From: Rhodopseudomonas sp.
Lineage (GTDB): Bacteria; Pseudomonadota; Alphaproteobacteria; Rhizobiales; Xanthobacteraceae
Direction: 5' to 3'
Length of the DNA: 64,000 nucleotides
NCBI GenBank assembly: GCA_016124795.1
Contig: WGNB01000051.1
Span: 37,914-101,913 of the forward strand
Shown: positions 34,781 to 43,785 of the stretch, one piece after another
Layout: each line of letters opens with the position of its first letter
Numbering within the stretch: position 1 is the stretch's first letter
Made by a program: the position numbers and the translations under genes
The notes under the pieces: generated by a model
The model's database searches: none
Seen by the model: the letters and a program-made list of their open reading frames with translations, nothing else
Told to the model about the DNA's origin: nothing

Positions 34781-35788
34781 TTATGAGATCAGCAGTACCT
34801 TGCCGATGTGCGCGCCGCTTTCCATGCGGCGATGGCCGTCGGCCACCTGATCCAGCGGAAACGTCGAATCGATCACCGGCCTGACGTCGCCGCGTTCGAT
34901 CAATGGCCAGACCGCTTTGCGGACGGCGGCCACCAGCCGGCCTTTCTCGGCGACGGGCCGCGGTCGTAGCCGCGAGCCGGTCAGCGAGAGATTGAGCCCC
35001 TGGATCAGGCCGGCATCGATCTCGACCTTGCGGCCCTGCTTGAGCGCCAGCATCACCAGCCGACCGCCCGGCGCCAGGCATTCCAGGCCGCGTTGAATGT
35101 AGTCGCCCCCGACCATGTCGAGAATGACATCGACGCCCGCACCACCGCTCCATTGCCGGGCGGCCTCGACGAAGTCTTCGGTCTTGTAATTGATCGCCCG
35201 CTCGGCGCCGAGCGCGACGCAGGCCTTGGCCTTGTCGGCGGAGCCGGCCGTGGCAATGACACGGGCGCCGAGATGGCGCGCTAACTGGATGGCCATTGTG
35301 CCGATGCCGCTGGAGCCGCCATGCACCAGCAGGCGCTCGCCGGCCTTCAGCCCGCCGATCTCGAACACATTGCTCCATACCGTCATTGCGACTTCCGGCA
35401 GCGCGCCGGCTTGTTCGATCGTCAGGCCCTTCGGCACGGGCAGGCATTGCACCGCCGGCGCTGCGCAATAGTCGGCATAGCCGCCGCCTATCAGCAGTGC
35501 GCATACCGGATCGCCGATGTTCCATCCGGTGACGCCGTCGCCCAGCGCGACGATCTCGCCGGCGACTTCGAGCCCCAGTATATCGGGTGTGCCCGGCGGA
35601 ATATTATATTTGCCTTCACGCTGCGACAGGTCAGCGCCATTGATGCCGGCGCTGGCGACTTTGATCAGCACCTCGCCGGCCGCCGGCTTCGGCACTGGCC
35701 GCATCACGACTTGCAAAGCATCGGGTCCGCCGGGCGGATCGACAATGACGGCGCGCATTGAACTCGGTAATTCAAAGTCTTTCGTCAT
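34781..35788 (-). CDS. Zinc-less quinone oxidoreductase (PIG3-type MDR)
   Basis: The 335-aa medium-chain reductase lacks the zinc-ligand pattern and shows GINGADLSQREGKYNIPPGTPDILGLEVAGEI, LLVHGGSSGIGTMAIQLARHLGARVIATAGSADK (NADPH site) and DVILDMVGGDYIQRGLECLAPGGRLVML. PIG3/QOR-2 enzymes reduce quinones or enals with NADPH. It has no obvious operon partner; the converging small membrane gene ends 9 nt away. Confidence 0.9.
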   Translation of the reverse strand: MTKDFELPSSMRAVIVDPPGGPDALQVVMRPVPKPAAGEVLIKVASAGINGADLSQREGKYNIPPGTPDILGLEVAGEIVALGDGVTGWNIGDPVCALLIGGGYADYCAAPAVQCLPVPKGLTIEQAGALPEVAMTVWSNVFEIGGLKAGERLLVHGGSSGIGTMAIQLARHLGARVIATAGSADKAKACVALGAERAINYKTEDFVEAARQWSGGAGVDVILDMVGGDYIQRGLECLAPGGRLVMLALKQGRKVEIDAGLIQGLNLSLTGSRLRPRPVAEKGRLVAAVRKAVWPLIERGDVRPVIDSTFPLDQVADGHRRMESGAHIGKVLLIS

Positions 35789-36095
35789 ATCGAATGTGCG
35801 CCTTATCGTCGTTGTGTTGAGTCGGTCACGCTAGCACAGGCTGCATGGCCTGCCACTGACCGATAGCGATGGCCTCTTGCAGGCATGGTCAAGCCGGTTC
35901 CCATACATAGTCCTTTAATCATAGCGGCGTTTTACCGGAGCGCTCGGCGCGTATTAATTTTGTAAACAAGGCCGTCGGTTATGCTGCCGCATCAGATTTC
36001 GATGTGCATGTATTTCACGGGCGTGAGCCGGTTTTGGAGAGAGCGAAAATGCCTTCGCCGGTTCCCGACGGCCGCCCCATGCGACGGTGTGTGGC
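35789..36095. other. Divergent intergenic region before the GGDEF-EAL gene
   Basis: This stretch of 307 bp contains AT-rich patches (for example around 35950-35965) that could serve as promoters for the reductase and the GGDEF-EAL gene. No palindrome, RNA gene or small coding gene stands out. Confidence 0.5.
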
Positions 36096-38198
36096 ATGAC
36101 CTTTGCGGCGGCGCTGATTTACGGGGTGATCGTAGCGTTGTGGGCGGCGGTGCTGATCGCTGTCGGTATAGGTTTTTCCCGTCATGCGCCGCGCTCCGGC
36201 GCGACCCGGCTGTTGTTGTCGGTGGTCGCGCTCGATTCAATCCGCCATATCGTCGAGAACATTTATTTCGGCGCCTCCTTTGGTGCGCCGTATCGGCTGT
36301 TGCCCGAAGCGGTTGCGGATGTGCTGGGCAATTCGGCTTATCTCTCGATCCCGATGCTGCTCGACATTCTCGCCGGCGGTTCGGTGGCCGGACTTCTTCT
36401 GCTGTACTGGCTGCCGGCGGCGGCCCGTGAACGTTCCGACAGCGATGACGGTCTGCGCGAGGTTGTCGATGCACTTCGACAGGAAAGCGAAGAGCGTCGC
36501 CATCTGTTCGAAACTTCGAACGACCTGATCATGATCACCGACCGGCGCGGCACGTTCCTGCGGGTCAGTCCGAGTTCGGTCAATACGCTCGGTTATTTTC
36601 CCGACGAGATGATCGGTCGCAAGGCGGTCGAGTTCATCGATCCGGTCGATCTTGAAGCGGCCCGCATCAAAATGGCGTCGGCGCGGGCCGGCGAGAGAAT
36701 TCGCGACTTCGAGAGTCGTTTCCTGCACCGCGATGGCCGCACCGTGATGCTGGCCTGGTCCGGGGTTTGGTCGGAATCCGAACAGAAATATTTCTTCATC
36801 GGCCGGGATATAACCAAGCGTCTGGCATCGGAAGAGCAGTTGAAGCGGCTGGCGCATTTCGATCAGCTGACCGGCTTGCCGAACCGTGTCAGTTTGCGCC
36901 AGGACCTCAGCGCGTTGATCGAAGCGGACATCGTCGCGGGCCGCGTGAAGGCGATCGCCACCACCATCGCGATGTTCGACCTCGACGGCTTCAAGGACAT
37001 CAACGATACCCTCGGCCATACCATCGGCGATCTGCTGCTTCAGGAAGTCGCGCGCCGGCTGGGCCGGCTGGCCGGCGATGGCGCGCGGGTCTATCGGCTC
37101 GGTGGCGACGAGTTCGTCGTCATCTGTCCCGAATGCGGCACCCGCGATCAAATCGCGGCGGCGATTGCGCCGGTGCTGAAGGGATTGGCGGAACTGTTCG
37201 AGGCCAAAGGCCAGCGGTTGTTCATCGGCGCCAGCGCCGGCATCGCGGTCGCGCCCTGCGACGGCGCCAATGTCGAGGACCTGATCGCCAACGCCGATCT
37301 CGCGCTCTATGCGGCCAAGGCCGCCGGCGGCAATACTTTCCGCTTCTTCGTGCCGGAATTGCGCGCCAAGGCGCAGGCGCGGCGCGCGCTCGATCTCGAA
37401 TTGCGTCGGGCCTATCTGAACAGCGAATTCGAACTCTATTACCAGCCGCAGGTCTGTCTGGCCGACGGCATGGTGGTCGGCGCCGAAGCGCTGTTGCGCT
37501 GGCGGCATCCGCAACGCGGTGTGTTGTCGCCGGGCGATTTCATCGAAGTGTTGTCGGCCAGTGCACTGGCGCAGGATGTTGGCAATTGGGTGTTGCGCAC
37601 GGCCTGCGATCAGGCGGCACTCTGGCGTGAGCAGGGATTGCCGGCTATCCGCATGGGCGTCAATCTGTTTCCGGCGCAATTCCATAACGGCACGTTGTTC
37701 GCCGACGTCGCCGAGGCCCTGGCGGAATCGGGGCTGCCGGCCGAAGCGCTCGAACTGGAGATCACCGAGAACATCGCGCTCGACAGCGAGGAGGCGATGC
37801 TGGCGCCGCTGCTGGCGTTGCGCGACATCGACGTCGGCATCGCCTTCGACGACTTCGGCACCGGCTATGCATCGTTGATCTATCTGACGCGGTTTCCATT
37901 GTCGCGGATCAAGATCGATCAGAGCTTCCTCAAGAAGATTCAAGGCATCGACAAGACCGAAGACACCGCGATCGTCCGTTCGGTTATCACGATGGCGCAT
38001 AATCTCGGGCTGGAGGTTATCGCCGAAGGTGTCGAGACCGCCGGTCAGGCAGCGTTCCTGCAGGCACAAGGTTGCGAGGAAGTGCAGGGCTACTTCTATG
38101 CGCAACCATTGCCGGCGCCGGAGTTCGCGCAATTCCTCAAGGCCAATGCGGCGCGGGCCGGACAATTGCCGCCGATGCAGGATCGGCTGTTCGGCTAG
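36096..38198 (+). CDS. Membrane PAS-GGDEF-EAL cyclic-di-GMP enzyme
   Basis: The 700-aa protein has an N-terminal membrane region of about four helices (residues 1-115) and a PAS domain (about 125-245; ETSNDLIMITDRRGTFLRVSPSS). A GGDEF domain follows with an intact GGDEF at 336-340, then an EAL domain with EALLRWRHP at about 464, ELEITENIAL and VIAEGVETAGQ. No RxxD inhibition site is seen at the usual place before GGDEF. Both synthesis and hydrolysis of c-di-GMP look possible. GTG 36087 is an alternative start. A PilZ gene follows. Confidence 0.9.
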   Translation: MTFAAALIYGVIVALWAAVLIAVGIGFSRHAPRSGATRLLLSVVALDSIRHIVENIYFGASFGAPYRLLPEAVADVLGNSAYLSIPMLLDILAGGSVAGLLLLYWLPAAARERSDSDDGLREVVDALRQESEERRHLFETSNDLIMITDRRGTFLRVSPSSVNTLGYFPDEMIGRKAVEFIDPVDLEAARIKMASARAGERIRDFESRFLHRDGRTVMLAWSGVWSESEQKYFFIGRDITKRLASEEQLKRLAHFDQLTGLPNRVSLRQDLSALIEADIVAGRVKAIATTIAMFDLDGFKDINDTLGHTIGDLLLQEVARRLGRLAGDGARVYRLGGDEFVVICPECGTRDQIAAAIAPVLKGLAELFEAKGQRLFIGASAGIAVAPCDGANVEDLIANADLALYAAKAAGGNTFRFFVPELRAKAQARRALDLELRRAYLNSEFELYYQPQVCLADGMVVGAEALLRWRHPQRGVLSPGDFIEVLSASALAQDVGNWVLRTACDQAALWREQGLPAIRMGVNLFPAQFHNGTLFADVAEALAESGLPAEALELEITENIALDSEEAMLAPLLALRDIDVGIAFDDFGTGYASLIYLTRFPLSRIKIDQSFLKKIQGIDKTEDTAIVRSVITMAHNLGLEVIAEGVETAGQAAFLQAQGCEEVQGYFYAQPLPAPEFAQFLKANAARAGQLPPMQDRLFG

Positions 38199-38266
38199 CG
38201 ACGGCATCGACGCGGCAGATATTGCCGGGTTGGCGATTAAACGTGCATCCCAATAATTCCGGCGAC

Positions 38267-38312
38267 AACGACGTGAATTGTCGTGCGCGTGATCGCGGCG
38301 ATTCACGTCGTT
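38267..38312 (+). promoter_or_regulatory. Perfect 12-bp inverted repeat (large stem-loop)
   Basis: AACGACGTGAAT (38267-38278) and ATTCACGTCGTT (38301-38312) are exact reverse complements separated by 22 nt, between the GGDEF-EAL stop and the PilZ start. No T-run follows, so it is not a standard terminator. It could be a processing or stabilising hairpin or a wide operator. Confidence 0.55.
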
Positions 38313-38387
38313 CGTTCCTGCGATTCTGTACTCTTGTTAATAAATGTCGGGCAAGCTTGTTGGCGATCGACCAAGAAGAGGCGAGCC

Positions 38388-38657
38388 ATGACAACGGACC
38401 TTCGCAAGCATCCACGCAGGCCGGGTCACGATCGGCCGGCGGTCGCTTATATCGCCGCGGAGTCGGCGCCGATCAGTTGCACGGTGGTTGATATATCCGA
38501 AGGCGGCGCCGGTCTGACATTCGTCAATACCGCGATCATTCCCAATACCTTCAAGCTGGAAATCGAAGGCGAGAATACGCTGCGCACTTGCCGGGTGATC
38601 TGGAAGGCCGAGCCGCACCGGATCGGTGTAGCCTTTGTGAGCGACAGCGCACGCTGA
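38388..38657 (+). CDS. PilZ-domain c-di-GMP-binding protein
   Basis: The 89-aa single-domain protein has RKHPRRPGHDRP (RxxxR-type motif) and VVDISEGGAGLTFVN (D/NxSxxG), the two c-di-GMP-binding elements of PilZ. Its place directly behind a PAS-GGDEF-EAL gene suggests a local effector. An AGAGG ribosome site precedes the ATG. The downstream target is unknown. Confidence 0.87.
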   Translation: MTTDLRKHPRRPGHDRPAVAYIAAESAPISCTVVDISEGGAGLTFVNTAIIPNTFKLEIEGENTLRTCRVIWKAEPHRIGVAFVSDSAR

Positions 38658-38710
38658 ATGCTGTTGTCATAGCGCGGGGCTATGTGATTGCCATCGGTCA
38701 AGCGCGAGCG

Positions 38711-39403
38711 TTAATCGCGCGTCGCCAGCCAGATGGTATGCTTGGCGCCGCCGCTTTTGCTGCCGCGGCCGCCGTGAGCGCGCACCGACTGTTCGTCGAC
38801 TGCAAAGCCGGCTTGACGCAATCGCTTGCTGAAATTGCGGTCGGGCGCCGACGACCACACCGCCAGCACACCGCGTGGCCGTAACGCGGCATGGGTCCTG
38901 CCCAAACCGGCGTGGTCATAGAGCCGGTCGTTGCCGGGCCGGCTCAGGCCATCCGGGCCGTTATCGACATCGAGCAGAATGGCGTCATAAGCCATGTCCG
39001 GTTGGACCGCGGCTTGCGCGATCAAAGCGCCGACATCGGCTTCGACGACATGAACACGCGGATCGCTGAGTGAGTTGCCGTGCAGTTCCGCCATCGGTCC
39101 GCGGGCCCAGGCGACAACCTGCGGCACGATCTCGGCGACGTCGATATGCGCCAAGGGGCCGAGGACTTCGAGCGCGGCGCGTAACGTAAAGCCCATGCCG
39201 AGCCCGCCGATCAGCAGGCGCGGTTTCGGCGTCGTCAGGCGTGCGCAGGTCAAGGTCGCCAGCGCCTGTTCGGAGCCGCTCAGCCGGCTGTTCATCAATT
39301 CATTGCCGGCGAGCTTGATCGAATATTCGTCGCCGCGTCGCATCAGCTTGAGTTCGCTGCCGTCCGGCACGCGCGCGCTGTCGATGTGAATCCAGGGGAT
39401 CAT
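38711..39403 (-). CDS. Spermidine synthase-like / class I methyltransferase-fold protein
   Basis: The 230-aa protein shows a spermidine-synthase-like fold: LMRRGDEYSIKLAGNELMNSRLSGSEQALATLTC, then LLIGGLGMGFTLRAALEVLG, IDVAEIVPQVVAWARGPM, VHVVEADVGALI and YDAILLDVDNGPDGL. It is shorter than polyamine synthases. The real activity may be a methyl- or aminopropyltransferase, or none. It is divergent from another SAM-dependent methyltransferase gene. Confidence 0.8.
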   Translation of the reverse strand: MIPWIHIDSARVPDGSELKLMRRGDEYSIKLAGNELMNSRLSGSEQALATLTCARLTTPKPRLLIGGLGMGFTLRAALEVLGPLAHIDVAEIVPQVVAWARGPMAELHGNSLSDPRVHVVEADVGALIAQAAVQPDMAYDAILLDVDNGPDGLSRPGNDRLYDHAGLGRTHAALRPRGVLAVWSSAPDRNFSKRLRQAGFAVDEQSVRAHGGRGSKSGGAKHTIWLATRD

Positions 39404-39539
39404 GGGCAGATAACCGGCTGGCAAACTGGGAATGTGGAACGTTGGCTTCGCTAATAGCCCAAACGATGAAAGTTGCGGTGTAAATTAATGCACGTTATTG
39501 TTGCATCCGGAGAACTAGGTGGCGTCCGGAGGGAGCTGC

Positions 39540-40256
39540 ATGACCGACTTCGGCAAGATCAAAGCCTATGCGCCCTATATCGAAAAGGACCCGTTTCGTC
39601 TCTGGGTTCATTATTCGACCGTCGTGGCCGTTATCGGCGACCTGCGCCGACGGATACTCGATGTCGGCACCGGCGACGGTTTGTTTCCGCGCCTGTTGGC
39701 GACGGTGGGAGCGTCGGTTGTCGGCTATGACAAGTCGGCTGAAAAAATCGCCGAGGCGCAGTCGCATCCGGATGCCGCCGGTCTCGACGTTCAATATCGC
39801 ACCGCGACGCCGCAAAGCTTTACTGTCGCCGCGCCATTCGACGTGGCGGTTTCGATCATGGTGCTGCCCTATGCATCCGACCCCGACGACTTGAACGGCT
39901 TCTTCATTCACACGGCGCAATGTCTGAGGCCCGGCGGGAAGTTCGTTTCGATTGTCCTGAATCCGCGTTTCTCCGCTTTCGAGGAAGATCTCGCTGTCCG
40001 TCGCGTCAACCGGCTGCCGGATAATCGGGTGCGCATGAATTTCCTCAATGAAGAGACCGGCGACGTCACCATGAAAGCGGAAATGAACCAATTCAACCGC
40101 GAGCAATATGAATATGCCGCCAAGGCGGCCGGCATGACGTTCGGTTGGAGCGAAGTGTTCGCGACATTCGAGGCGCAATTGAAAAAGGGCAAGGCGTTCT
40201 GGCAGCCATGCCATGATGCCCAGCCTTATTCACTGTTCACGGCGCAGAAAGGCTGA
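39540..40256 (+). CDS. Class I SAM-dependent methyltransferase
   Basis: The 238-aa protein begins MTDFGKIKAYAPYIEKDPFR. It has the SAM motif I ILDVGTGDGLFPRLLA, the acidic end of beta-2 in VVGYDKSAEKIAEAQ, and motif IV PFDVAVSIMVLPYA. The start is fixed by GGAGGGAGCTGC in front of the ATG at 39540. The acceptor substrate is unknown. It is divergent from the spermidine synthase-like gene. Confidence 0.85.
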   Translation: MTDFGKIKAYAPYIEKDPFRLWVHYSTVVAVIGDLRRRILDVGTGDGLFPRLLATVGASVVGYDKSAEKIAEAQSHPDAAGLDVQYRTATPQSFTVAAPFDVAVSIMVLPYASDPDDLNGFFIHTAQCLRPGGKFVSIVLNPRFSAFEEDLAVRRVNRLPDNRVRMNFLNEETGDVTMKAEMNQFNREQYEYAAKAAGMTFGWSEVFATFEAQLKKGKAFWQPCHDAQPYSLFTAQKG

Positions 40257-40311
40257 CGATCGACGCTGTGGCTTTTCGCGGTCGATTCTCATCGCCGTCG
40301 CCCGTCTGCGG

Positions 40312-40345
40312 GCAATAGAAAACCCCCGGCCGACGAGGCCGGGGG
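40312..40345 (-). terminator. Intrinsic terminator of the Old Yellow Enzyme gene
   Basis: A 9-bp perfect stem CCCCCGGCC/GGCCGGGGG with a GACGA loop (40323-40345) is followed, read on the minus strand, by TTTTCTATT. It lies about 40 nt past the stop of the flavin oxidoreductase gene. Confidence 0.85.
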
Positions 40346-40383
40346 TGGTGGGTCGAGAGCGGATATTGTCAGGCGATCCGCGG

Positions 40384-41463
40384 TTAAGCGCTCAGCGCCG
40401 GATAGTCGGTATAGCCCTTCGCCCCCGGCGTATAGAACGTGCTCATGTCCGGCGGGTTGAGCGCCGCTCCCTTCTGCCAGCGCGTCACCAGATCCGGGTT
40501 GGCAAGCACCGGCTTGCCGAACGCGACCAGATCGCACTTGCCGGCGGCCAGATCGGCCTCGGCGCGCGCGGCGTCGTAACCGCCCGACAGAATCAACGTG
40601 CCCTTGAACAGCTTGCGGAAGGTCGCCTTGATCGAATCCGGCACCGCCGGCGCGCCCATCGACGAGTGGTCGACCAGGTGGACGTAGACCAGGCCGACTT
40701 CGTTGAGTTTGCCGGCAAGGTAGGTGTAGTCGGCTTCCATCTCCGGATAGATCGCCATGTCGTTGAATGCGCCAAAGGGCGACAGCCGCATGCCGACCTT
40801 GTCCTTGCCGATCGCCGCAATGGTCGCCTGCGCGATTTCGATGACGATGCGGGCGCGATTTTCGATCGAGCCGCCATATTGGTCGGTGCGAACGTTCGAG
40901 TTCGGACGGATGAACTGCTCGAGCAGGTAGCCGTTGGCGGCGTGCAGTTCGACGCCGTCGCAGCCGGCCGCGACCGCGTTCTTGGCGGCCTGCACGTATT
41001 CGGCAATCGTCGCCTTGATGTCGGCTTCGGTCATCGCAGCCGGCACCGGATGCGGCTTCATGCCTTCCGCGTCGGTGTACATTTCGCCGGCGGCGGCGAC
41101 CGCCGACGGCGCCAGCACCTTGGCGCCGGTCGGCAGGTTGAGCGGATGGCCGATGCGGCCGGTGTGCATCAACTGCATGAAAATCTTCGCGCCCTTGGCA
41201 TGGACCGCCTCGGTCACTTTTTTCCAGCCGGCGATCTGCTCGGCCGAGAAAATGCCGGGGATGCGCGCATAGCCGAGGCCGTTCGGCGACGGCGAGGTGC
41301 CTTCGGTGATGATCAGGCCGACCGAGGCGCGCTGGCCGTAATATTCCGCCATCAGGTCATTGGGAATATTGCCGGTCGCGCGGCTGCGCGTCAGCGGCGC
41401 CATGACAAGATGGTTTTGCAGTGTGAGCGGCCCGAGCGTCGCCTTCGAGAATAACAGTGACAT
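40384..41463 (-). CDS. Old Yellow Enzyme-family alkene reductase (NemA-like)
   Basis: The 359-aa FMN TIM-barrel has LFSKATLGPLTLQNHLVMAPLTRSRA, GLIITEGTSPSPNGLGY, IFMQLMHTGRIGHPLN, GCDGVELHAANGYLLEQFIRP and GGSIENRARIVIE. These are the hallmarks of the NemA/OYE group that reduces activated C=C or nitro compounds with NAD(P)H. AAGGAA precedes the ATG at 41463. A stem-loop at 41520-41543 separates it from the hydratase gene upstream on the same strand. Confidence 0.93.
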   Translation of the reverse strand: MSLLFSKATLGPLTLQNHLVMAPLTRSRATGNIPNDLMAEYYGQRASVGLIITEGTSPSPNGLGYARIPGIFSAEQIAGWKKVTEAVHAKGAKIFMQLMHTGRIGHPLNLPTGAKVLAPSAVAAAGEMYTDAEGMKPHPVPAAMTEADIKATIAEYVQAAKNAVAAGCDGVELHAANGYLLEQFIRPNSNVRTDQYGGSIENRARIVIEIAQATIAAIGKDKVGMRLSPFGAFNDMAIYPEMEADYTYLAGKLNEVGLVYVHLVDHSSMGAPAVPDSIKATFRKLFKGTLILSGGYDAARAEADLAAGKCDLVAFGKPVLANPDLVTRWQKGAALNPPDMSTFYTPGAKGYTDYPALSA

Positions 41464-41519
41464 GACAGTTCCTTTGGTCCTTGTCTTCGACACACATCGA
41501 ACCGTGGACATGGGAACTG

Positions 41520-41543
41520 GCCGCCGGATCGCAACCCGGCGGC
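41520..41543. terminator. 8-bp stem-loop between hydratase and OYE genes
   Basis: GCCGCCGG and CCGGCGGC form a perfect 8-bp stem with an 8-nt loop. On the minus strand no T-run follows, so it is at best a weak terminator for the upstream hydratase operon; it may instead be an mRNA 3'-end stabiliser. Confidence 0.4.
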
Positions 41544-41594
41544 TTATACGACCAAAGCCGGTAACACCGATGTGCCCTCAGCTTTTATAACGCT

Positions 41595-42299
41595 TTACCA
41601 CGTAAATTTGACGCTGACGTCGCCGATGGGATCGATCGCGTGGATGAAGTCGGTCTCGTCTTTCTCGATCATCGGCGGCGGCGTGATCGAGCCGGTGATG
41701 ATGATGTCGCCGGCTGACAGTTTCTCGCCGAAGGCGGCCAGCGTATTGGCGACCAGCGCGACGATATCGACGAGCTTGCCGGTCAGGGCTTCCGGGTCGG
41801 TGGTGGTGTTGAATACCGCGTTGCGGCGCATGACGGTCGAGGTCAGGCCGGCGACGCTGCCGCCGGCGCGGGTCTTCTCACCCAGCAGCACCTGGCGTTG
41901 ATAAATATCGCCTTCCAGCACGACGTCGAGATTGTCCGGTGCCGGCACCGGATCGAGATCGGCGAGTTCGATGGCCGGCATGATCTCCTTGATCGCCGCC
42001 AGTACGGCCTCGGTGGAGGTGTTGGCGCCAAGGTCGGTTTTCATGCGCACCGCGATTTCGGGCTCGGCGACCGGTCGGGTGTAATCCTTCAGCGACACCG
42101 TCGCGCCGGAGGGCAGCAAGGCGCGCTGCATCAGGAAGCCGACCACCGGTCCTTCCAGACCGAGTTTCGCCAGCGAAGCCGGCGCGCCGAGGCCCACCTT
42201 CCAGCCGAGCGGCTTTTCACCGGCAGCGATGCGGGCGCGTCGCGTGGCGAGCTGCTCGGTCATGCCTTTTTTGATGAGCGGGGCGTCCCAGGGGGCCAT
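41595..42299 (-). CDS. 2-keto-4-pentenoate hydratase-like protein (FAH superfamily)
   Basis: The 234-aa protein resembles MhpD/HpaH-type hydratases: GWKVGLGAPASLAKLGLEGPVVGFLM, metal-site motif TRPVAEPEIAVRM (ExE), IMPAIELADL and DIIITGSITPPPMI. It would hydrate or decarboxylate a 2-oxo-enoate. AAAGGAAA lies before the ATG. The last gene in the LacI-dehydrogenase-cupin row, it starts 119 nt after the cupin stop. Confidence 0.85.
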   Translation of the reverse strand: MAPWDAPLIKKGMTEQLATRRARIAAGEKPLGWKVGLGAPASLAKLGLEGPVVGFLMQRALLPSGATVSLKDYTRPVAEPEIAVRMKTDLGANTSTEAVLAAIKEIMPAIELADLDPVPAPDNLDVVLEGDIYQRQVLLGEKTRAGGSVAGLTSTVMRRNAVFNTTTDPEALTGKLVDIVALVANTLAAFGEKLSAGDIIITGSITPPPMIEKDETDFIHAIDPIGDVSVKFTW

Positions 42300-42418
42300 G
42301 TGATGATTTCCTTTTAGCGACGTTCGGATGAGCGCCTCGGCAGGTCGGATGCGAACAAGGCGAAGCGGGTCGGTTGCGGGACCGGCGCTCGCGCGCCGTC
42401 CCCGCGAACGATAAGGTG

Positions 42419-42907
42419 TTACTTATGATGTTCCGGATGCACTTCGTAGCCGGAATCGTCGATCGAGCCGGCGCCCATCCAGCCCCAGACCAGCACCACG
42501 TCCTCTTTCGACGTGTTGTTGAAGCCGTGCCAGCAATCGCGCGGCGAATAGACGACGTCGCCTTCGACCGACGGCTCAAGGCCATGATCGGTGATAATGT
42601 GACCATTGCCCTTGAGGACGATGAAGAACTCGTCGCAATTGTGATGACGATGGCTTTCGTGGCTGGCGCCCGGCTTAAGCACCGTCCAGCCGACAACGTG
42701 GTCGCAGCCTGCGGTTTTCTTGTCGATCAGGAATTGCACCTGCATGTCGACCCAGCCGTCCTCGCGCTTGAGGCCCTCGACTTTCGGCACGTCCTTCATG
42801 TTGGTGCGATACATCACCGGATTTTTCTTGCCTTCATTCATCACGTTAGCCGCTCCTTTCACGCCTTTGCCAAGTGCCCGTCCGAATTTTTCAAACGGAG
42901 ATGTCAT
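42419..42907 (-). CDS. Cupin-domain protein of the LacI module
   Basis: The 162-aa protein has an N-terminal extension (FEKFGRALGKGVKGAANV) and a cupin core with ESHRHHNCDEFFIVLKGNGHIITDHG and VYSPRDCWHGFNN (HxH, E and distal H conserved), so it probably binds a metal. Its ATG overlaps the upstream dehydrogenase stop by four nt (ATGA), indicating coupled translation. It may be an isomerase, dioxygenase or decarboxylase in the same pathway. Confidence 0.82.
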   Translation of the reverse strand: MTSPFEKFGRALGKGVKGAANVMNEGKKNPVMYRTNMKDVPKVEGLKREDGWVDMQVQFLIDKKTAGCDHVVGWTVLKPGASHESHRHHNCDEFFIVLKGNGHIITDHGLEPSVEGDVVYSPRDCWHGFNNTSKEDVVLVWGWMGAGSIDDSGYEVHPEHHK

Positions 42908-43785
42908 TCCTGTCCTCCCAGTCGTCGGTACACCTGATGGGCGACGACGAAATCGTTGTGATCGATGCCGAGCCCGCGGCAGGCATTCATCATTTCATTG
43001 GCGGCGGCGGCCAGCGGCGTCGGCGAGCCGAGCGTGCGGCCGAGGTTGAGCGCGAGCATCATGTCCTTTTGTTGCAGCGTGACGTCGGCGAGCGGCACCG
43101 CCGGCATCTGTCCGTCGAGGATGAACGGTCCGCGATAGCCGATCACCGGGGAGGCGGCGACGCTCTTGAGGATGGCGTCGACCGCCGCTTCGCGCGATAC
43201 GCCGCCTTTCTCGGCAAGCGCAACGGCTTCGCCGAAACAGATGATCTCGACCATCAGCAACAGATTGACCGCGATCTTCATCTGGCAGGCCAGCCCGTTG
43301 CCGCCGATCCGCGTCACCTTGGGGCCGATTGCCAGCAGCACCGGCTTTGCCTTTTCGAAGGCCGCTTCATCGCCGCCGATCATCACCGAGGCGTTGCCGG
43401 CCTTGACCGTGACCGGCGAGCCCGACAGCGGTCCGTCCAGCATGATGGCGCCGGCTTTGGCGAATTCGGCCGCGACAGCGCGGCTTTCGTCCGGCTCGAT
43501 GGTGCTCATATCGATATAGATGCCGCCCTTGGCGATGCCCGATACGATGCCGTCCGGCCCGAGCGCGCAGGCTTTGACCGCCTTGGCGTCGGTGACGATG
43601 GAAAACACGATGTCCGATTGCTCGGCGACCTGGCGCGGCGTGTCGGCCCAGATCATGCCGTCCTTGATGAGCGCTTCGGCTTTGTCGCGCGACCGGTTCC
43701 AGCCGGTGACCTTGTGCCCGGCGACCATCAATCGCGGCACGATGAGTTGGCCCATCGCGCCCAGCCCTACAAATCCAATGTTCAT
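42904..43785 (-). CDS. 3-hydroxyisobutyrate dehydrogenase-family oxidoreductase
   Basis: The 293-aa protein has an N-terminal Rossmann motif MNIGFVGLGAMGQLIVPRL, the substrate loop LDGPLSGSPVTVKAGN and the catalytic-Lys region GLACQMKIAVNLLLMVEIICFGEA. Such beta-hydroxyacid dehydrogenases oxidise 3-hydroxy acids with NAD(P). Its ATG overlaps the lacI-family stop by four nt, and its stop overlaps the cupin ATG. The substrate may be a branched or sugar-derived hydroxyacid (inference). Confidence 0.9.
   Translation of the reverse strand: MNIGFVGLGAMGQLIVPRLMVAGHKVTGWNRSRDKAEALIKDGMIWADTPRQVAEQSDIVFSIVTDAKAVKACALGPDGIVSGIAKGGIYIDMSTIEPDESRAVAAEFAKAGAIMLDGPLSGSPVTVKAGNASVMIGGDEAAFEKAKPVLLAIGPKVTRIGGNGLACQMKIAVNLLLMVEIICFGEAVALAEKGGVSREAAVDAILKSVAASPVIGYRGPFILDGQMPAVPLADVTLQQKDMMLALNLGRTLGSPTPLAAAANEMMNACRGLGIDHNDFVVAHQVYRRLGGQE

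Noticed and set aside
36237..38306. Minus-strand open frame (689 codons) opposite the GGDEF-EAL gene
   Set aside because: Mirror of a coding frame with strong third-position GC; no motif and no ribosome site.
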